Origin: Pseudomonas kermanshahensis
GTDB lineage: Bacteria; Pseudomonadota; Gammaproteobacteria; Pseudomonadales; Pseudomonadaceae
DNA length: 64,000 nt
NCBI RefSeq assembly: GCF_014269205.2
Contig: NZ_JABWRY020000002.1
Location: forward strand, 89,501-153,500
Direction: 5' to 3'
Shown: positions 8,059 to 16,033 of the stretch, piece after piece
Layout: each line of letters starts with the position of its first letter
How positions within the stretch are numbered: the stretch's first letter is position 1
Program-made: the position numbers and the translations under genes
The notes under the pieces: model-generated
What the model saw: only the letters and a program-made list of their open reading frames with translations
The model's database searches: none
What the model was told of the DNA's origin: nothing

Positions 8059-8766
8059 TCAGGCACCCGGTTTGTTTAGGGTCACGATCAGATCGTGGAC
8101 ACCATCACCGGCGCTTCGGGTGTAGCGTTCGAAGAATGCTTCGCCCAAGTTCAAGAGTGGGGACCCTCGCAGCGACTGCCCGGCAGCACGGATCGCCAAA
8201 GCACCATAGCTTTCGCCCATGGCGGCAACACTCTTGGTGCGGTCAGCGGGATTGTCGTAAGGCTTCTGGTACCAGGTCGAAATCTGATACTCGACGTTCT
8301 GCGCCTCCAGTGCCTCATTGAGGTGTTTGGCCAGCGCGAAGAGCGACTCCTTGATCAGGGTGGGGTCAATTCCCTCAGCCTTCATCACCGCTTCTACAGG
8401 TAGGGCAGCAGCGCCAATCAAGTCCTCATGGGTATAACCCTTCATCGGCGGGAACACGCCTTCGGGGAGTTTCATGCCCGGGGTGTAGGGCTGGTACTGG
8501 CCTTGATTGTCTTGCATGGAAAGCTCCTTGGCTTGAAGTTCAGAAGAGGTGGCAGGCAGGAGCATGCAGGCTCCCAGCACGAGGGGTACGAGCGCGCCAA
8601 GGCGCAGCCGCGGCCAGAGGCGGCTGGGGCGGCGCGATGCCTTGTCGGTAACGGGGGTGCCCATACCGAGAGTGGGTAGGTTCAATCTTTCTCTCCTTGC
8701 ATCCGCCTCGCGGCGGGTCCCTGTATCGTTTCGAGATGCGGCTACTGTGACCAGCGAATCCATCAT
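8059..8766 (-). CDS. Putative lipoprotein of unknown function next to T4SS lipase gene
   Basis: I do not recognise the family. The mature part (about 150 residues after LSMQDNQGQYQPYTPG) looks soluble and helical. A basic segment (RPSRLWPRLRLG) and a hydrophobic stretch end in a lipobox-like VLGAC, consistent with export and lipidation. Two starts are plausible. The ATG at 8766 overlaps the trbN stop (ATGA) and has GGGGAG upstream. A TTG at 8685 has AAGGAG 7 nt upstream and gives a more normal signal-peptide length. I list the longer form. It occupies the place of RP4 trbO and directly precedes the lipase gene, so it could be an immunity lipoprotein or a T4SS accessory; both are inference. 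Confidence 0.8.
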   Translation of the reverse strand: MMDSLVTVAASRNDTGTRREADARRERLNLPTLGMGTPVTDKASRRPSRLWPRLRLGALVPLVLGACMLLPATSSELQAKELSMQDNQGQYQPYTPGMKLPEGVFPPMKGYTHEDLIGAAALPVEAVMKAEGIDPTLIKESLFALAKHLNEALEAQNVEYQISTWYQKPYDNPADRTKSVAAMGESYGALAIRAAGQSLRGSPLLNLGEAFFERYTRSAGDGVHDLIVTLNKPGA

Positions 8767-9368
8767 TTGCTCCCCATCACCAGCCCACGTGGCACGTAGG
8801 CTGACGTGCCCACGGGTTGCGGCATGACCGGCTGCTGCACGACAGCCGCCTTCACCGCCTGCGCGGTGTCGACCACTGCCACGGACGCCTCGGCCGATGC
8901 GCCGGAGAATACCGCGCTCTGCGCCACCTGCTGGGTGGCAAAGCGGGCATCCAGCCAATCGGCCCAGTAGACGGCGCGGCGCATGATCTGTTGGCGGTAG
9001 CGCGCATTGATGGCGGGGGTGCGCGAGTGGTAATTCGCCACCCGCGTCCACAAGTCGCCGCGGTCATTGCGCACGTGGCCACGGATGCGCCAAGCGGCCA
9101 GCTCATAGGAGTAGCAGCCGCCTTGCTCGACATCCTCAGGGGTGATGCCGTAGCGCGAGAGTTCGCGCAGGTAGGCGGTATTGAACTGCATGGGGCCGAC
9201 GTCGTAGGTGCCATTGTGGTTGCGCACCCACTGGCCAGGCTTGCCACCTTCCTGGCCGGACACGGCCAGGACGATGTTCACCGGCAGCTCGTATTTGACC
9301 GCCGCCATGATCGAGCAGGCGATGGGTTCGCTCAAGGCCGGGGGCGGAACGTCAGCGACGAATGGCAT
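8763..9368 (-). CDS. trbN: VirB1/TrbN-like lytic transglycosylase
   Basis: A peptidoglycan-cleaving enzyme that opens the wall for T4SS assembly. The 201-residue protein has the SLT-type core in the first 140 residues. The catalytic Glu40 sits in VSGQEGGKPG, followed by YDVGPMQFN and AAWRIRG, which match the substrate-groove motifs. A Val/Ala-rich tail of about 60 residues follows. No clear signal peptide is seen, as for some TrbN/VirB1 proteins. It lies 11 nt after trbM and overlaps the next gene by 4 nt. The order L-M-N matches RP4. Confidence 0.9.
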   Translation of the reverse strand: MPFVADVPPPALSEPIACSIMAAVKYELPVNIVLAVSGQEGGKPGQWVRNHNGTYDVGPMQFNTAYLRELSRYGITPEDVEQGGCYSYELAAWRIRGHVRNDRGDLWTRVANYHSRTPAINARYRQQIMRRAVYWADWLDARFATQQVAQSAVFSGASAEASVAVVDTAQAVKAAVVQQPVMPQPVGTSAYVPRGLVMGSK

Positions 9369-9379
9369 CGTGGCGCGCC

Positions 9380-9682
9380 TCAGATGACCTTGCCGAACTT
9401 GTTATTGATCGACTTGGTCTTTCCCGAGTCGGCGGCCTCGCATTTGTCGAGGAAGGACTGGCGAGCGTCCGAGGTCTGGCTCAGTTTGATCTTGCCCTTC
9501 TTCTTTTTGACGATGCTGAAGTAGTCATTGACCGGGCCACTGCAGTTATCGACCACACCCGCCCCCTTGAGCTTGCCCCACATGCACAGCACAGTGGCGC
9601 AGGGGTCTTTGGCCTGGGCGGGCAGGGTGACGGCGAAACTGGCGGCTAGCACGGCGGCTGGAAGAACCTTTGCAATTTTCAT
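9380..9682 (-). CDS. trbM: TrbM/KikA-family small periplasmic T4SS protein
   Basis: A 100-residue exported protein. A signal peptide (to about residue 24, ending LPAQA) precedes a small cysteine-containing domain with CATVLCMWG, CSGPVNDYF and FLDKCEAA, the pattern of the TrbM family. The molecular role of the family is poorly known. AAGGAG lies 5 nt before the ATG at 9682, preferred over a GTG two codons earlier. Its position between trbL and trbN is the same as in RP4. Confidence 0.85.
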   Translation of the reverse strand: MKIAKVLPAAVLAASFAVTLPAQAKDPCATVLCMWGKLKGAGVVDNCSGPVNDYFSIVKKKKGKIKLSQTSDARQSFLDKCEAADSGKTKSINNKFGKVI

Positions 9683-9695
9683 GAGCACTCCTTGT

Positions 9696-11450
9696 TCAAG
9701 TCCTGTCCTGTTTGCTTTCGCTGAAGTTTTTCACTTCAGCATCGGGTTCGAAGTCACGGCTGGGCGATCGGGTGTCCAAGTTCGAACGGCTGCTGGAACC
9801 GGGATCGGAGATTTCATTGGCAATGCGCCCGGCAAGCGACTTGTCGATGCGGGACTGCGCAACCCGCCCCACGCCAGAGGCCAGGTTGGCGCCCATTTGC
9901 AGGGCTACGCGGCCTGCTGATGCCATCTTGCTGGATGCTGCGTTGCTGCCCCCCTCTGCAGTGCCATCCTTGCCACCGGTGGCACCCGTGCCACCCTGTG
10001 AACCCGAACTGCCCTCGGCAGATCCGCCGCCGCCGGCTGATGCCGCCTCTGCAGCGCCAGAGCCGGAGCCCCCTGCTGAAGATGACTCTGATGCCCCACC
10101 CGCGCCAGATGCGCCGGATGCCCCCTCGGACGAACCGCCACCGGAAGATGCACCGGATGATTCAGCACCTGACGATGATTCAGAGGATCCACCCCGAGAG
10201 GACGATTCGCCTCCCGCAGACGAGGCCGCCTGGGCAAGGCCTGATGAGGCCGAAGATGCCGAGGAGGCCAAGCCCATTACCGAGCCGAGCGGGCTGGCAC
10301 CGCCATTGGAGCTGCCGCCGCCAGTGCTCCCTCCACTTGAGCTACTGGGTGACCCCAGCATCCCCGTCATACGCGACGCGATATCCCCACCGGCGGAGGC
10401 CGTCGACTGCGCGCCCTTGAAAGCGGAATGCAAGGCCTGCGCGGCGCCCATCAGGTTCGCCCCACCCGTCATCATCGCCGAGGCGCTCTTGCCCATCATC
10501 GACGCAGCGGTGGTTGCAGCCCCCACTACGGCGCCAGCACTGAAGTTGCCGATGCCGGTAGAAGCACTTCCGGCGCCGCCCACCAGGGCTGCAATCATCG
10601 GCGGTATCTTGTTCACCAGTATCAACAGCAGCACCGAGGTCACCATCATGACCGCGAGTTCCTGCACGGCAACTTTGTCACTGATACGGGCGGCAAAGGT
10701 CAGGATAAAGCTCTTGCCAATCGCAACCAACAGCACCATGGCGAACAGTTGCGCGCCAAGCCCCAGTACTGCGCGGAAGTAGTTAAGCGCCATATCAGAC
10801 GTCCAGCGTGAGCCGCCAAAGCCCAAGAAGAACACCCCCGCGTACAGCAGGAACCAGCTTGATGCCAACAGCACCAGCAGGTTGATAGACACGATGGCCA
10901 GCACCAGCAAAATACCAATGGCCATGAACTCCATCGTCAGCTGGCGGCCCATTTGGTGCCAGCTCAGTTTGCTGGTTGCCTTGACGGTCTTGTCATAAAG
11001 CTCGAACCCCAGGTCGACGATGGAGGACGGCTTCAGCTCGGTATTGCCGATGTGCCCCGCAGTGGCGCCGAGTTGGCTCATCGACTTGACGATGCTGTCG
11101 GCGATTTTCAGCCCGCCCATCGCGTTCTGCAGCAACCACCAATACAACCCAAACACCACCATGAAACGGATGAGTTCGGAAAAGAACTCGCCGATGTCGG
11201 CTTTTTTCATCAGCAACATGCCGAACGTCCAGACCATGGAGATGGACGCCAGGGCAAAGAACAGCCGCGTTGCAGCGCCTTGGATCGCTGGCAACCAGGT
11301 GCTGGTGGCGCTATGGAACCTCTCAAGCACCTCATCCATGACACCTGAGCTGCCTAACTGCCCTGTCGCCGCATGGGCAAGCGTCGGAGTTGCGAGGCAA
11401 ACAGCAACCAGCAGTACACTCAGGAACAGTTCCCGACGCGTGCCAATCAT
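9696..11450 (-). CDS. trbL: TrbL/VirB6-type polytopic inner-membrane channel protein
   Basis: A VirB6-class membrane protein forming part of the inner-membrane T4SS channel. The first 290 residues contain a signal-like N-terminus and about six hydrophobic helices, with typical segments (LIRFMVVFGLYWWLL and WFLLYAGVFFLGFGGSRWT). From about residue 330 to 510 the chain is low-complexity Ser/Gly/Ala, then a charged tail (about 530-584). The RP4 homologue also has a long hydrophilic tail, but this one is unusually serine- and glycine-rich. The start at 11450 lies 15 nt downstream of the trbK stop, and the gene follows the trb order. Confidence 0.93.
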   Translation of the reverse strand: MIGTRRELFLSVLLVAVCLATPTLAHAATGQLGSSGVMDEVLERFHSATSTWLPAIQGAATRLFFALASISMVWTFGMLLMKKADIGEFFSELIRFMVVFGLYWWLLQNAMGGLKIADSIVKSMSQLGATAGHIGNTELKPSSIVDLGFELYDKTVKATSKLSWHQMGRQLTMEFMAIGILLVLAIVSINLLVLLASSWFLLYAGVFFLGFGGSRWTSDMALNYFRAVLGLGAQLFAMVLLVAIGKSFILTFAARISDKVAVQELAVMMVTSVLLLILVNKIPPMIAALVGGAGSASTGIGNFSAGAVVGAATTAASMMGKSASAMMTGGANLMGAAQALHSAFKGAQSTASAGGDIASRMTGMLGSPSSSSGGSTGGGSSNGGASPLGSVMGLASSASSASSGLAQAASSAGGESSSRGGSSESSSGAESSGASSGGGSSEGASGASGAGGASESSSAGGSGSGAAEAASAGGGGSAEGSSGSQGGTGATGGKDGTAEGGSNAASSKMASAGRVALQMGANLASGVGRVAQSRIDKSLAGRIANEISDPGSSSRSNLDTRSPSRDFEPDAEVKNFSESKQDRT

Positions 11451-11465
11451 GTGCGTAATCCCACC

Positions 11466-11502
11466 TTAGTATTTGCCTTCCGGGCTTTTCTCAAACTTCC
11501 AC
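11466..11502 (-). repeat. Direct repeat, copy 1: 3' end of trbK
   Basis: Thirty of 37 bases match 11722-11758, which is the 3' end of trbJ. Both copies encode a tail of the form W-x-(F/Y)-EKSPEGKY and a stop codon. Confidence 0.85.
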
Positions 11503-11711
11503 TCGGTCATTTCCTGCGCCGCGTTGAAGCTTCTGCACCCGTCGATGAATTCGTTTCGATTGGCCTCTTTAGAGAGGCTCGACAGGTTCTTTTCATAGGT
11601 GCCTTTGGCGCAGTTTTCGGCCGTTGGCTCAGGGACTTTTTCCTCGGAACAACCGGCCAGGTTGAACAGCACGCCCACGGCGATGGCGAGTTGCAGAATT
11701 TTGCTCTTCAT
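11466..11711 (-). CDS. trbK: Small lipoprotein, TrbK/Eex-like entry-exclusion candidate
   Basis: An 81-residue lipoprotein with lipobox LAGC (Cys21). It has two further cysteines in the short mature part. In RP4 the lipoprotein between trbJ and trbL is TrbK, which blocks entry of related plasmids into the cell. Position and architecture support the same assignment; sequence alone is weak. The start at 11711 has GAGGA upstream, so I rejected an upstream frame running through trbJ. Its last residues (EKSPEGKY) are identical to the end of TrbJ. Confidence 0.75.
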   Translation of the reverse strand: MKSKILQLAIAVGVLFNLAGCSEEKVPEPTAENCAKGTYEKNLSSLSKEANRNEFIDGCRSFNAAQEMTEWKFEKSPEGKY

Positions 11712-11721
11712 GGTGCTTTCC

Positions 11722-11758
11722 TCAGTATTTGCCTTCAGGGCTTTTTTCGTATTCCCAC
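11722..11758 (-). repeat. Direct repeat, copy 2: 3' end of trbJ
   Basis: Partner of 11466-11502 (30 of 37 bases identical, same reading frame). The repeat could reflect duplication of the end of one gene onto the other. Confidence 0.85.
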
Positions 11759-12522
11759 GTCGTGACGCGTCTTGCCTGGGCCTCACCGCGGGCCTTTTCA
11801 TCCAACTCAGCCGCCGCGCGGTTGGCAGTCGCAGACTGCTCAGCCAGCATCAGGCTGCGCAACTGCAGTAGTTGGTTGGTCTGTTGACTGGCCAACTGGT
11901 TGGCATATTGAATCGCCTTGACCTGACCATCTGCCGTGCTGGCCGCTTGCTGAAGGCGCTCCAGCTGCCTGGAATCGGCCTGCAAGTTCTCTTGTTGCTG
12001 CTTGATGCTTTTGAACAACGCATCGTTAGCCGTTTTTTGCGATTCGGAGGCCATTGCTTCATGCTCGGCGAGCTCCGCCTGGTCCTCCTCGGTGCAGGTG
12101 CCGAGGCCGAAGCAGGGTGAGCTTTTGTAGTAACTGGTGTCGCGGTACTTGCTCAGGTACGAATCAAGGCTCCCCGCCTGAGTCGTGTAGTAATTGATCA
12201 TGCTCTGGGCTTCCATCAACTTGTTGATGGTCGAATTGGCCTGGTCCCAGATATAGGCAGCCGGTGCGGCCGTGTTCTTCAACATATTCTCGTACTGGTC
12301 GAGCTGCTTCTTGTACTGCAACGCCTGGGTCGTGTACTGCTCGATCTGTGTTTTGTATTCTTCGATCTGCTTGGCCGTCTGGGCAATGTTCTCGGCTACC
12401 CCCAGCTGGCTGATGCCCGCGTGTATCCCGTCCACAACAGGGATACCGGCATGCGCCTGCAGGGTGAACCCCAGACCGGCCAGCAGCGCAATGGTGGGTT
12501 TCAACAAGGCCGTGTGCTTCAT
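11722..12522 (-). CDS. trbJ: TrbJ/VirB5-type minor pilus protein
   Basis: A periplasmic protein of 266 residues with a signal peptide (about 1-25, ending QAHA). Mature TrbJ-family proteins are long helical coiled coils. Here the hallmark regions are AKQIEEYKTQIEQYTTQ and MLKNTAAPAAYIWDQANST. VirB5-class proteins sit at the pilus tip or help its assembly and contact with the target cell. A CxxxxxC pair (PCFGLGTC) may form a disulfide. AAGGAG is 7 nt before the ATG at 12522. The order trbI-trbJ-trbK is RP4-like. Confidence 0.93.
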   Translation of the reverse strand: MKHTALLKPTIALLAGLGFTLQAHAGIPVVDGIHAGISQLGVAENIAQTAKQIEEYKTQIEQYTTQALQYKKQLDQYENMLKNTAAPAAYIWDQANSTINKLMEAQSMINYYTTQAGSLDSYLSKYRDTSYYKSSPCFGLGTCTEEDQAELAEHEAMASESQKTANDALFKSIKQQQENLQADSRQLERLQQAASTADGQVKAIQYANQLASQQTNQLLQLRSLMLAEQSATANRAAAELDEKARGEAQARRVTTWEYEKSPEGKY

Positions 12523-12544
12523 GTTGCTCTCCTTGGCAAATGGT

Positions 12545-13930
12545 TCAGTAATCGAAGGACTGGTAAGGCTTCGAGAACGTCAGGTCCTTGGTCACCATCA
12601 CGTTGAAGCGATAGCCCGGACGGATTTCGAGGGTTGGCGCGATGTTCAGGTTCTTCGAAATCATCTGCGCGGTCACCTCGCCCAACTGCTGGCCGAGCGC
12701 CTCGCTCATGGCGCTGCTGGCGGTCTCACGGTCACTGCTGTCACTGCTGGCACGGTCCTGGCTGAGGCTGATGCCGGCGACGATGCCGGACATCAACAAG
12801 GCCGAGCCGAAGATCCGTACATAGTGGTTGTTGACCTGATCGTTGAAGCCGGAATAGCCGGCGCTGTCGCTACCCGGCATCGAACCGATGTCCATCGCCT
12901 TGCCATCCGGGAAGATGATGCGCTGCCAGGCGACCAGTACCCGCGACTGGCCATAGGCCACGCTGCTGGAGTAGGAACCGACCAGGCGCGAGCCCTGTGG
13001 CAACAGCAAGTGCTTGCCGGTAGCGGTGTCGTACACAGCCTGCGCGACCTGAGCGATGATCTGCCCAGGCAACTCGGAGTTGATACCGGCAATCATCGTG
13101 GCAGGGATCACGTAGCCCGCGCGCAGCTCGTAAGGGCTACGGGGTGATTCCATGGTCACGTCCATCTTCCAGCGGTCGCTGTTCTCCGTGGTGCCGAACT
13201 GGTTGTAGTCCTTGCCAGCGTTGCTGGCGGCTTGCACCAGGAACGGCGAATCGCCCTGCGCACCGCCGCCACCGCCCCCGCCTGAGCTGATCGCCTTCAA
13301 CTCGGCCATGCGCGCCTTGTAGGCTGCGGTCGGGTCACTGCGCGAGGCCTCTTGCATACGCTGGCGTGCGGCAGCGATGCGGGCCAAGGCGTCCTGCTGG
13401 CTGGACGGGGCGCCGGCAGCGCCGAGGCTTGAGCCAGCGCTGCGCGGGGCCTCTACCCGGACGGTACTCTGCGCCCGGACGGCCTCCTGGAACTGCTGCA
13501 TCTTCATTTGGCGGATGCGTTCCAGTTCTTCACCGTTGACGCTCGGCGGCATCTCGCGCGGCGGCATAGGCGGGGCATCGAGGTTGCTCGGGCGTACCAC
13601 CTGCAAGCTGGCGGGCTGCGGTGCGGGCGTGTCGTCCAGAGTCGGCATGGCCGGCGGCTCAACTTTACTGGGGATGATCCCATCTTGGTCCATGCCATTG
13701 ATCTGCTGGGCAAACATGCTGCTGTTGCCGGCTTTTTCCGCTTTCTTTTCCTCAGGCTTGTCCTGCTCTTCGGCACGATCGGCCGCCACCAGCAGCATGA
13801 TCAGCAGAAACACCATGGCGGCGGCGCCAATCAGATAAATCGGCCAGTTGTTGACCCGACGCACACCGCTGTTGCGATGCAGTTTGCCGGGCGATGCGTC
13901 CGGCGACATGACATCGTTCTTGCTACTCAT
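12545..13930 (-). CDS. trbI: TrbI/VirB10-type T4SS core-complex protein
   Basis: This protein spans the envelope and links inner- and outer-membrane parts of the T4SS. It has 461 residues: a short cytoplasmic N-terminus, one membrane helix (IYLIGAAAMVFLLIMLLVAA, about 31-50), a proline-rich periplasmic region (about 90-140), a Gln/Ala-rich segment and a C-terminal beta domain with the family motif LLLPQGSRLVGSY. I chose the ATG at 13930; a GTG directly before it (13933) is equally served by the AAGGAG. The trbH stop is 7 nt upstream. Confidence 0.95.
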   Translation of the reverse strand: MSSKNDVMSPDASPGKLHRNSGVRRVNNWPIYLIGAAAMVFLLIMLLVAADRAEEQDKPEEKKAEKAGNSSMFAQQINGMDQDGIIPSKVEPPAMPTLDDTPAPQPASLQVVRPSNLDAPPMPPREMPPSVNGEELERIRQMKMQQFQEAVRAQSTVRVEAPRSAGSSLGAAGAPSSQQDALARIAAARQRMQEASRSDPTAAYKARMAELKAISSGGGGGGGAQGDSPFLVQAASNAGKDYNQFGTTENSDRWKMDVTMESPRSPYELRAGYVIPATMIAGINSELPGQIIAQVAQAVYDTATGKHLLLPQGSRLVGSYSSSVAYGQSRVLVAWQRIIFPDGKAMDIGSMPGSDSAGYSGFNDQVNNHYVRIFGSALLMSGIVAGISLSQDRASSDSSDRETASSAMSEALGQQLGEVTAQMISKNLNIAPTLEIRPGYRFNVMVTKDLTFSKPYQSFDY

Positions 13931-13936
13931 CACACG

Positions 13937-14380
13937 TCACTCCTTGCGTACCCAGGCCCCGGCGGCCAGCACCTGGCCGTTCTGCACCGCGTAAACACGG
14001 CTCAAGGACTCACGCCCGACCAGCAGGGTGACCCGATAGAGGTCGCTGTCCTTGGGCGCATCGACGATGTAGTTGACCTGCAGCGGCGCAACCGTACGCG
14101 CCGTTGCGGGTACCGGCTGAGCCTTAGGGTCAAATTCCTGTACCGAGAAACCGGAGGCGCGCAATGCGCTGACCAGGGATACGCCGTAGCCGTCAGTGGT
14201 TTCCTGGGCGATACGCAAGCGCGTGCGGGCCGGCGCGTGCACGACTGCCAGTTGGCGCGCGGTGGCGCTCGCCAGCTGCTGATTGATCGCCGGCGTGGTT
14301 CGGTCGGCAAAGTTGCCGTAGGGCCCGTGAGCACAACCCGCCAGCCACAGGCAAACGAAGGGTGCGATCCATGCGCGCAT
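13937..14380 (-). CDS. trbH: TrbH-like T4SS lipoprotein
   Basis: A 147-residue lipoprotein with lipobox LAGC (Cys16) followed by AHGPYGNF, typical of TrbH of P-type systems. TrbH is an outer-membrane-associated accessory of the RP4 mating-pair apparatus, found only in this T4SS branch, so it supports assignment to the P-type rather than the Agrobacterium-type layout. It follows trbG with a 2-nt gap. Confidence 0.88.
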   Translation of the reverse strand: MRAWIAPFVCLWLAGCAHGPYGNFADRTTPAINQQLASATARQLAVVHAPARTRLRIAQETTDGYGVSLVSALRASGFSVQEFDPKAQPVPATARTVAPLQVNYIVDAPKDSDLYRVTLLVGRESLSRVYAVQNGQVLAAGAWVRKE

Positions 14381-14382
14381 CG

Positions 14383-15273
14383 TTATTTACCCCTCTGAAT
14401 GGTGACGCGGTCCTGCGACTTGCCGACGCCAGCAATCAGGATGGCCTTGTCGAATACGGTGTCGACGATGTAGCGGTCGCCCTGAACCCGGTAGTTGACC
14501 ATCACGGTCTCATCATCCTTGAACCAGCCACCGTCCTTGCGCACGACCACCAGGGCCGGCGCTTCGGTCTGGCCCATGGTGCGTGGCATCTGGATAATGG
14601 TCTTGCTGCCGTCGTTGTAGACACGCACCGGCTTCCAGGAGGTTTCACCGCTGACGCTGTAGTCGAAGTTCAGGTTGCCCAGGTATTCGCCGGTCTCCGG
14701 GATGGTCGCCTTGCGGCGCTCGGTGGTTTCGCGGTTCTTGATCAGGTTCCACTTCGCCAGCGCTTCTTCCGGGTAGGTGAAGGCCACTTGCGGCATGTAT
14801 TCGGTACGGTGCGAACGCAGCTTGAAGTGGTAGGTGCGGCGGTTGGTGGTGACCACCAACGAGGTCTCCAGGCCCACATCCATCGGTTTGATGATCAGGT
14901 GCTGGACTTCGCTCTCGCCCACGCCGGTAATCGCCGGCTCGACTGTCCAGCGCGCGGTGTCGCCGAGGTTGATCGAGTTGACCTGCTCACCCGCCTGCAA
15001 GGCGATGTCGCAGACCTGCAGCACGGCGCAGACGATGCTCGGCTGCTGGGCGCCGAAAATGAAACGTGCGGTGCCGTCACCGCCATCCACTGGCTTGATG
15101 CCGGTGGCACTGGCCTGCTGCCAGCGCTGGGAAATCGCCAGTGCGGCCTTCTCCTGCGCGGTCAGGGTCGGGTTGGCATCGGAAAAGTACAGATCGGCGG
15201 CGCTGGTGCCCGGCGCAGCCTGCGCGAACGCGGGCAAAGCCGCCGCCAGCATGGCGCAAAGGTAACGGTTCAT
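14383..15273 (-). CDS. trbG: TrbG/VirB9-type T4SS outer-core protein
   Basis: A periplasmic/outer-membrane core component of 296 residues, with a signal peptide (about 1-20, ending FAQA) and an all-beta VirB9 fold suggested by the alternation pattern. The C-terminal half includes FNFDYSV-like and the conserved VYNDGSKTIIQMP segment, typical of VirB9/TrbG. GAAGGA precedes the ATG at 15273, so I rejected a frame starting 39 nt earlier inside the trbF 3' end. It forms the outer ring with TrbI and probably TrbH. Confidence 0.95.
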   Translation of the reverse strand: MNRYLCAMLAAALPAFAQAAPGTSAADLYFSDANPTLTAQEKAALAISQRWQQASATGIKPVDGGDGTARFIFGAQQPSIVCAVLQVCDIALQAGEQVNSINLGDTARWTVEPAITGVGESEVQHLIIKPMDVGLETSLVVTTNRRTYHFKLRSHRTEYMPQVAFTYPEEALAKWNLIKNRETTERRKATIPETGEYLGNLNFDYSVSGETSWKPVRVYNDGSKTIIQMPRTMGQTEAPALVVVRKDGGWFKDDETVMVNYRVQGDRYIVDTVFDKAILIAGVGKSQDRVTIQRGK

Positions 15274-15283
15274 GGTCGATCCT

Positions 15284-16033
15284 TCAGAGTTGCTTGGACC
15301 AAGAGAAGTCACGGACGTAGGTCCCGATCGGGTTCATCCGTACTTGCTCCTCGCTGGTCTGGGTAGTGGGTTCGGCGGTGTAGGTGGTGACCAGGGCGCG
15401 CCAGGTGGCCTTGCCCTTGAGCATGCCCTGGCGGTCACGGGTGACTTCTTCCCAATCCACCTGCCAGGTCTCCGGGGTCTGCTGCATGACCGAACGGATA
15501 TCGACACTGACGGTTTCTTCGGCGGCACGTACGAACGGGCTGGCCTCCTTGCTGCCGTTGAGCCACTCGTTCATTTTCTGGGTCGCCGGGTCATTCGGCC
15601 CAAGCAGGGCGTATAGCCGGAAAATGGACTTGCGCAGCAGTGCGACGTCGGGGGTGACCGTGCGCGCATCGGCGATAAAGGACGCTATCTGCGACTTGAT
15701 GACCCGCAGGTCGACCGGCACCGCGACCTGCGCAGGCGCTACAGCCATTGGCTGGCCAAGCTTGTCGACCTCCACCACGTAGGGCACGAACTTCGACTGG
15801 CTGCCGATGTGAATGATGCCGCCGACACCGGCGAGGGCGACCATCATCGAGAGGATACCCACCACCTGCCAGGACTGGCGGGAGGTCACCAAACTGCCGA
15901 CATGGTCATTCCAGGTGCGGCGGGCCGTCAGGTACGGGTTGTCGAGGACGGCGCCCTGGGGCGTCTCTGCTTTGGCGGTAGCATTGGCGGGACGCTTGAA
16001 AATGAGTCCCTTGATGCTGTCTGCGAGGTTCAT
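15284..16033 (-). CDS. trbF: TrbF/VirB8-type inner-membrane T4SS assembly protein
   Basis: A bitopic inner-membrane protein of 249 residues with one N-terminal helix (about 60-80, VVGILSMMVALAGVGGIIHI) and a periplasmic VirB8-like domain, ending with NPIGTYVRDFSW, a recognisable TrbF C-terminus. VirB8 proteins nucleate assembly of the channel. The start overlaps the trbE stop as ATGA, with GGAG upstream. Confidence 0.94.
   Translation of the reverse strand: MNLADSIKGLIFKRPANATAKAETPQGAVLDNPYLTARRTWNDHVGSLVTSRQSWQVVGILSMMVALAGVGGIIHIGSQSKFVPYVVEVDKLGQPMAVAPAQVAVPVDLRVIKSQIASFIADARTVTPDVALLRKSIFRLYALLGPNDPATQKMNEWLNGSKEASPFVRAAEETVSVDIRSVMQQTPETWQVDWEEVTRDRQGMLKGKATWRALVTTYTAEPTTQTSEEQVRMNPIGTYVRDFSWSKQL

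Noticed and set aside
8769..9051. Upstream extension of the lipoprotein gene to 9051
   Set aside because: It lies inside trbN in another frame and has no separate ribosome-binding site; the ATG at 8766 or TTG at 8685 explain the gene better.
11712..11801. Longer frame for trbK starting at 11801
   Set aside because: It overlaps the trbJ 3' end; the ATG at 11711 has a Shine-Dalgarno and a complete lipoprotein signal.
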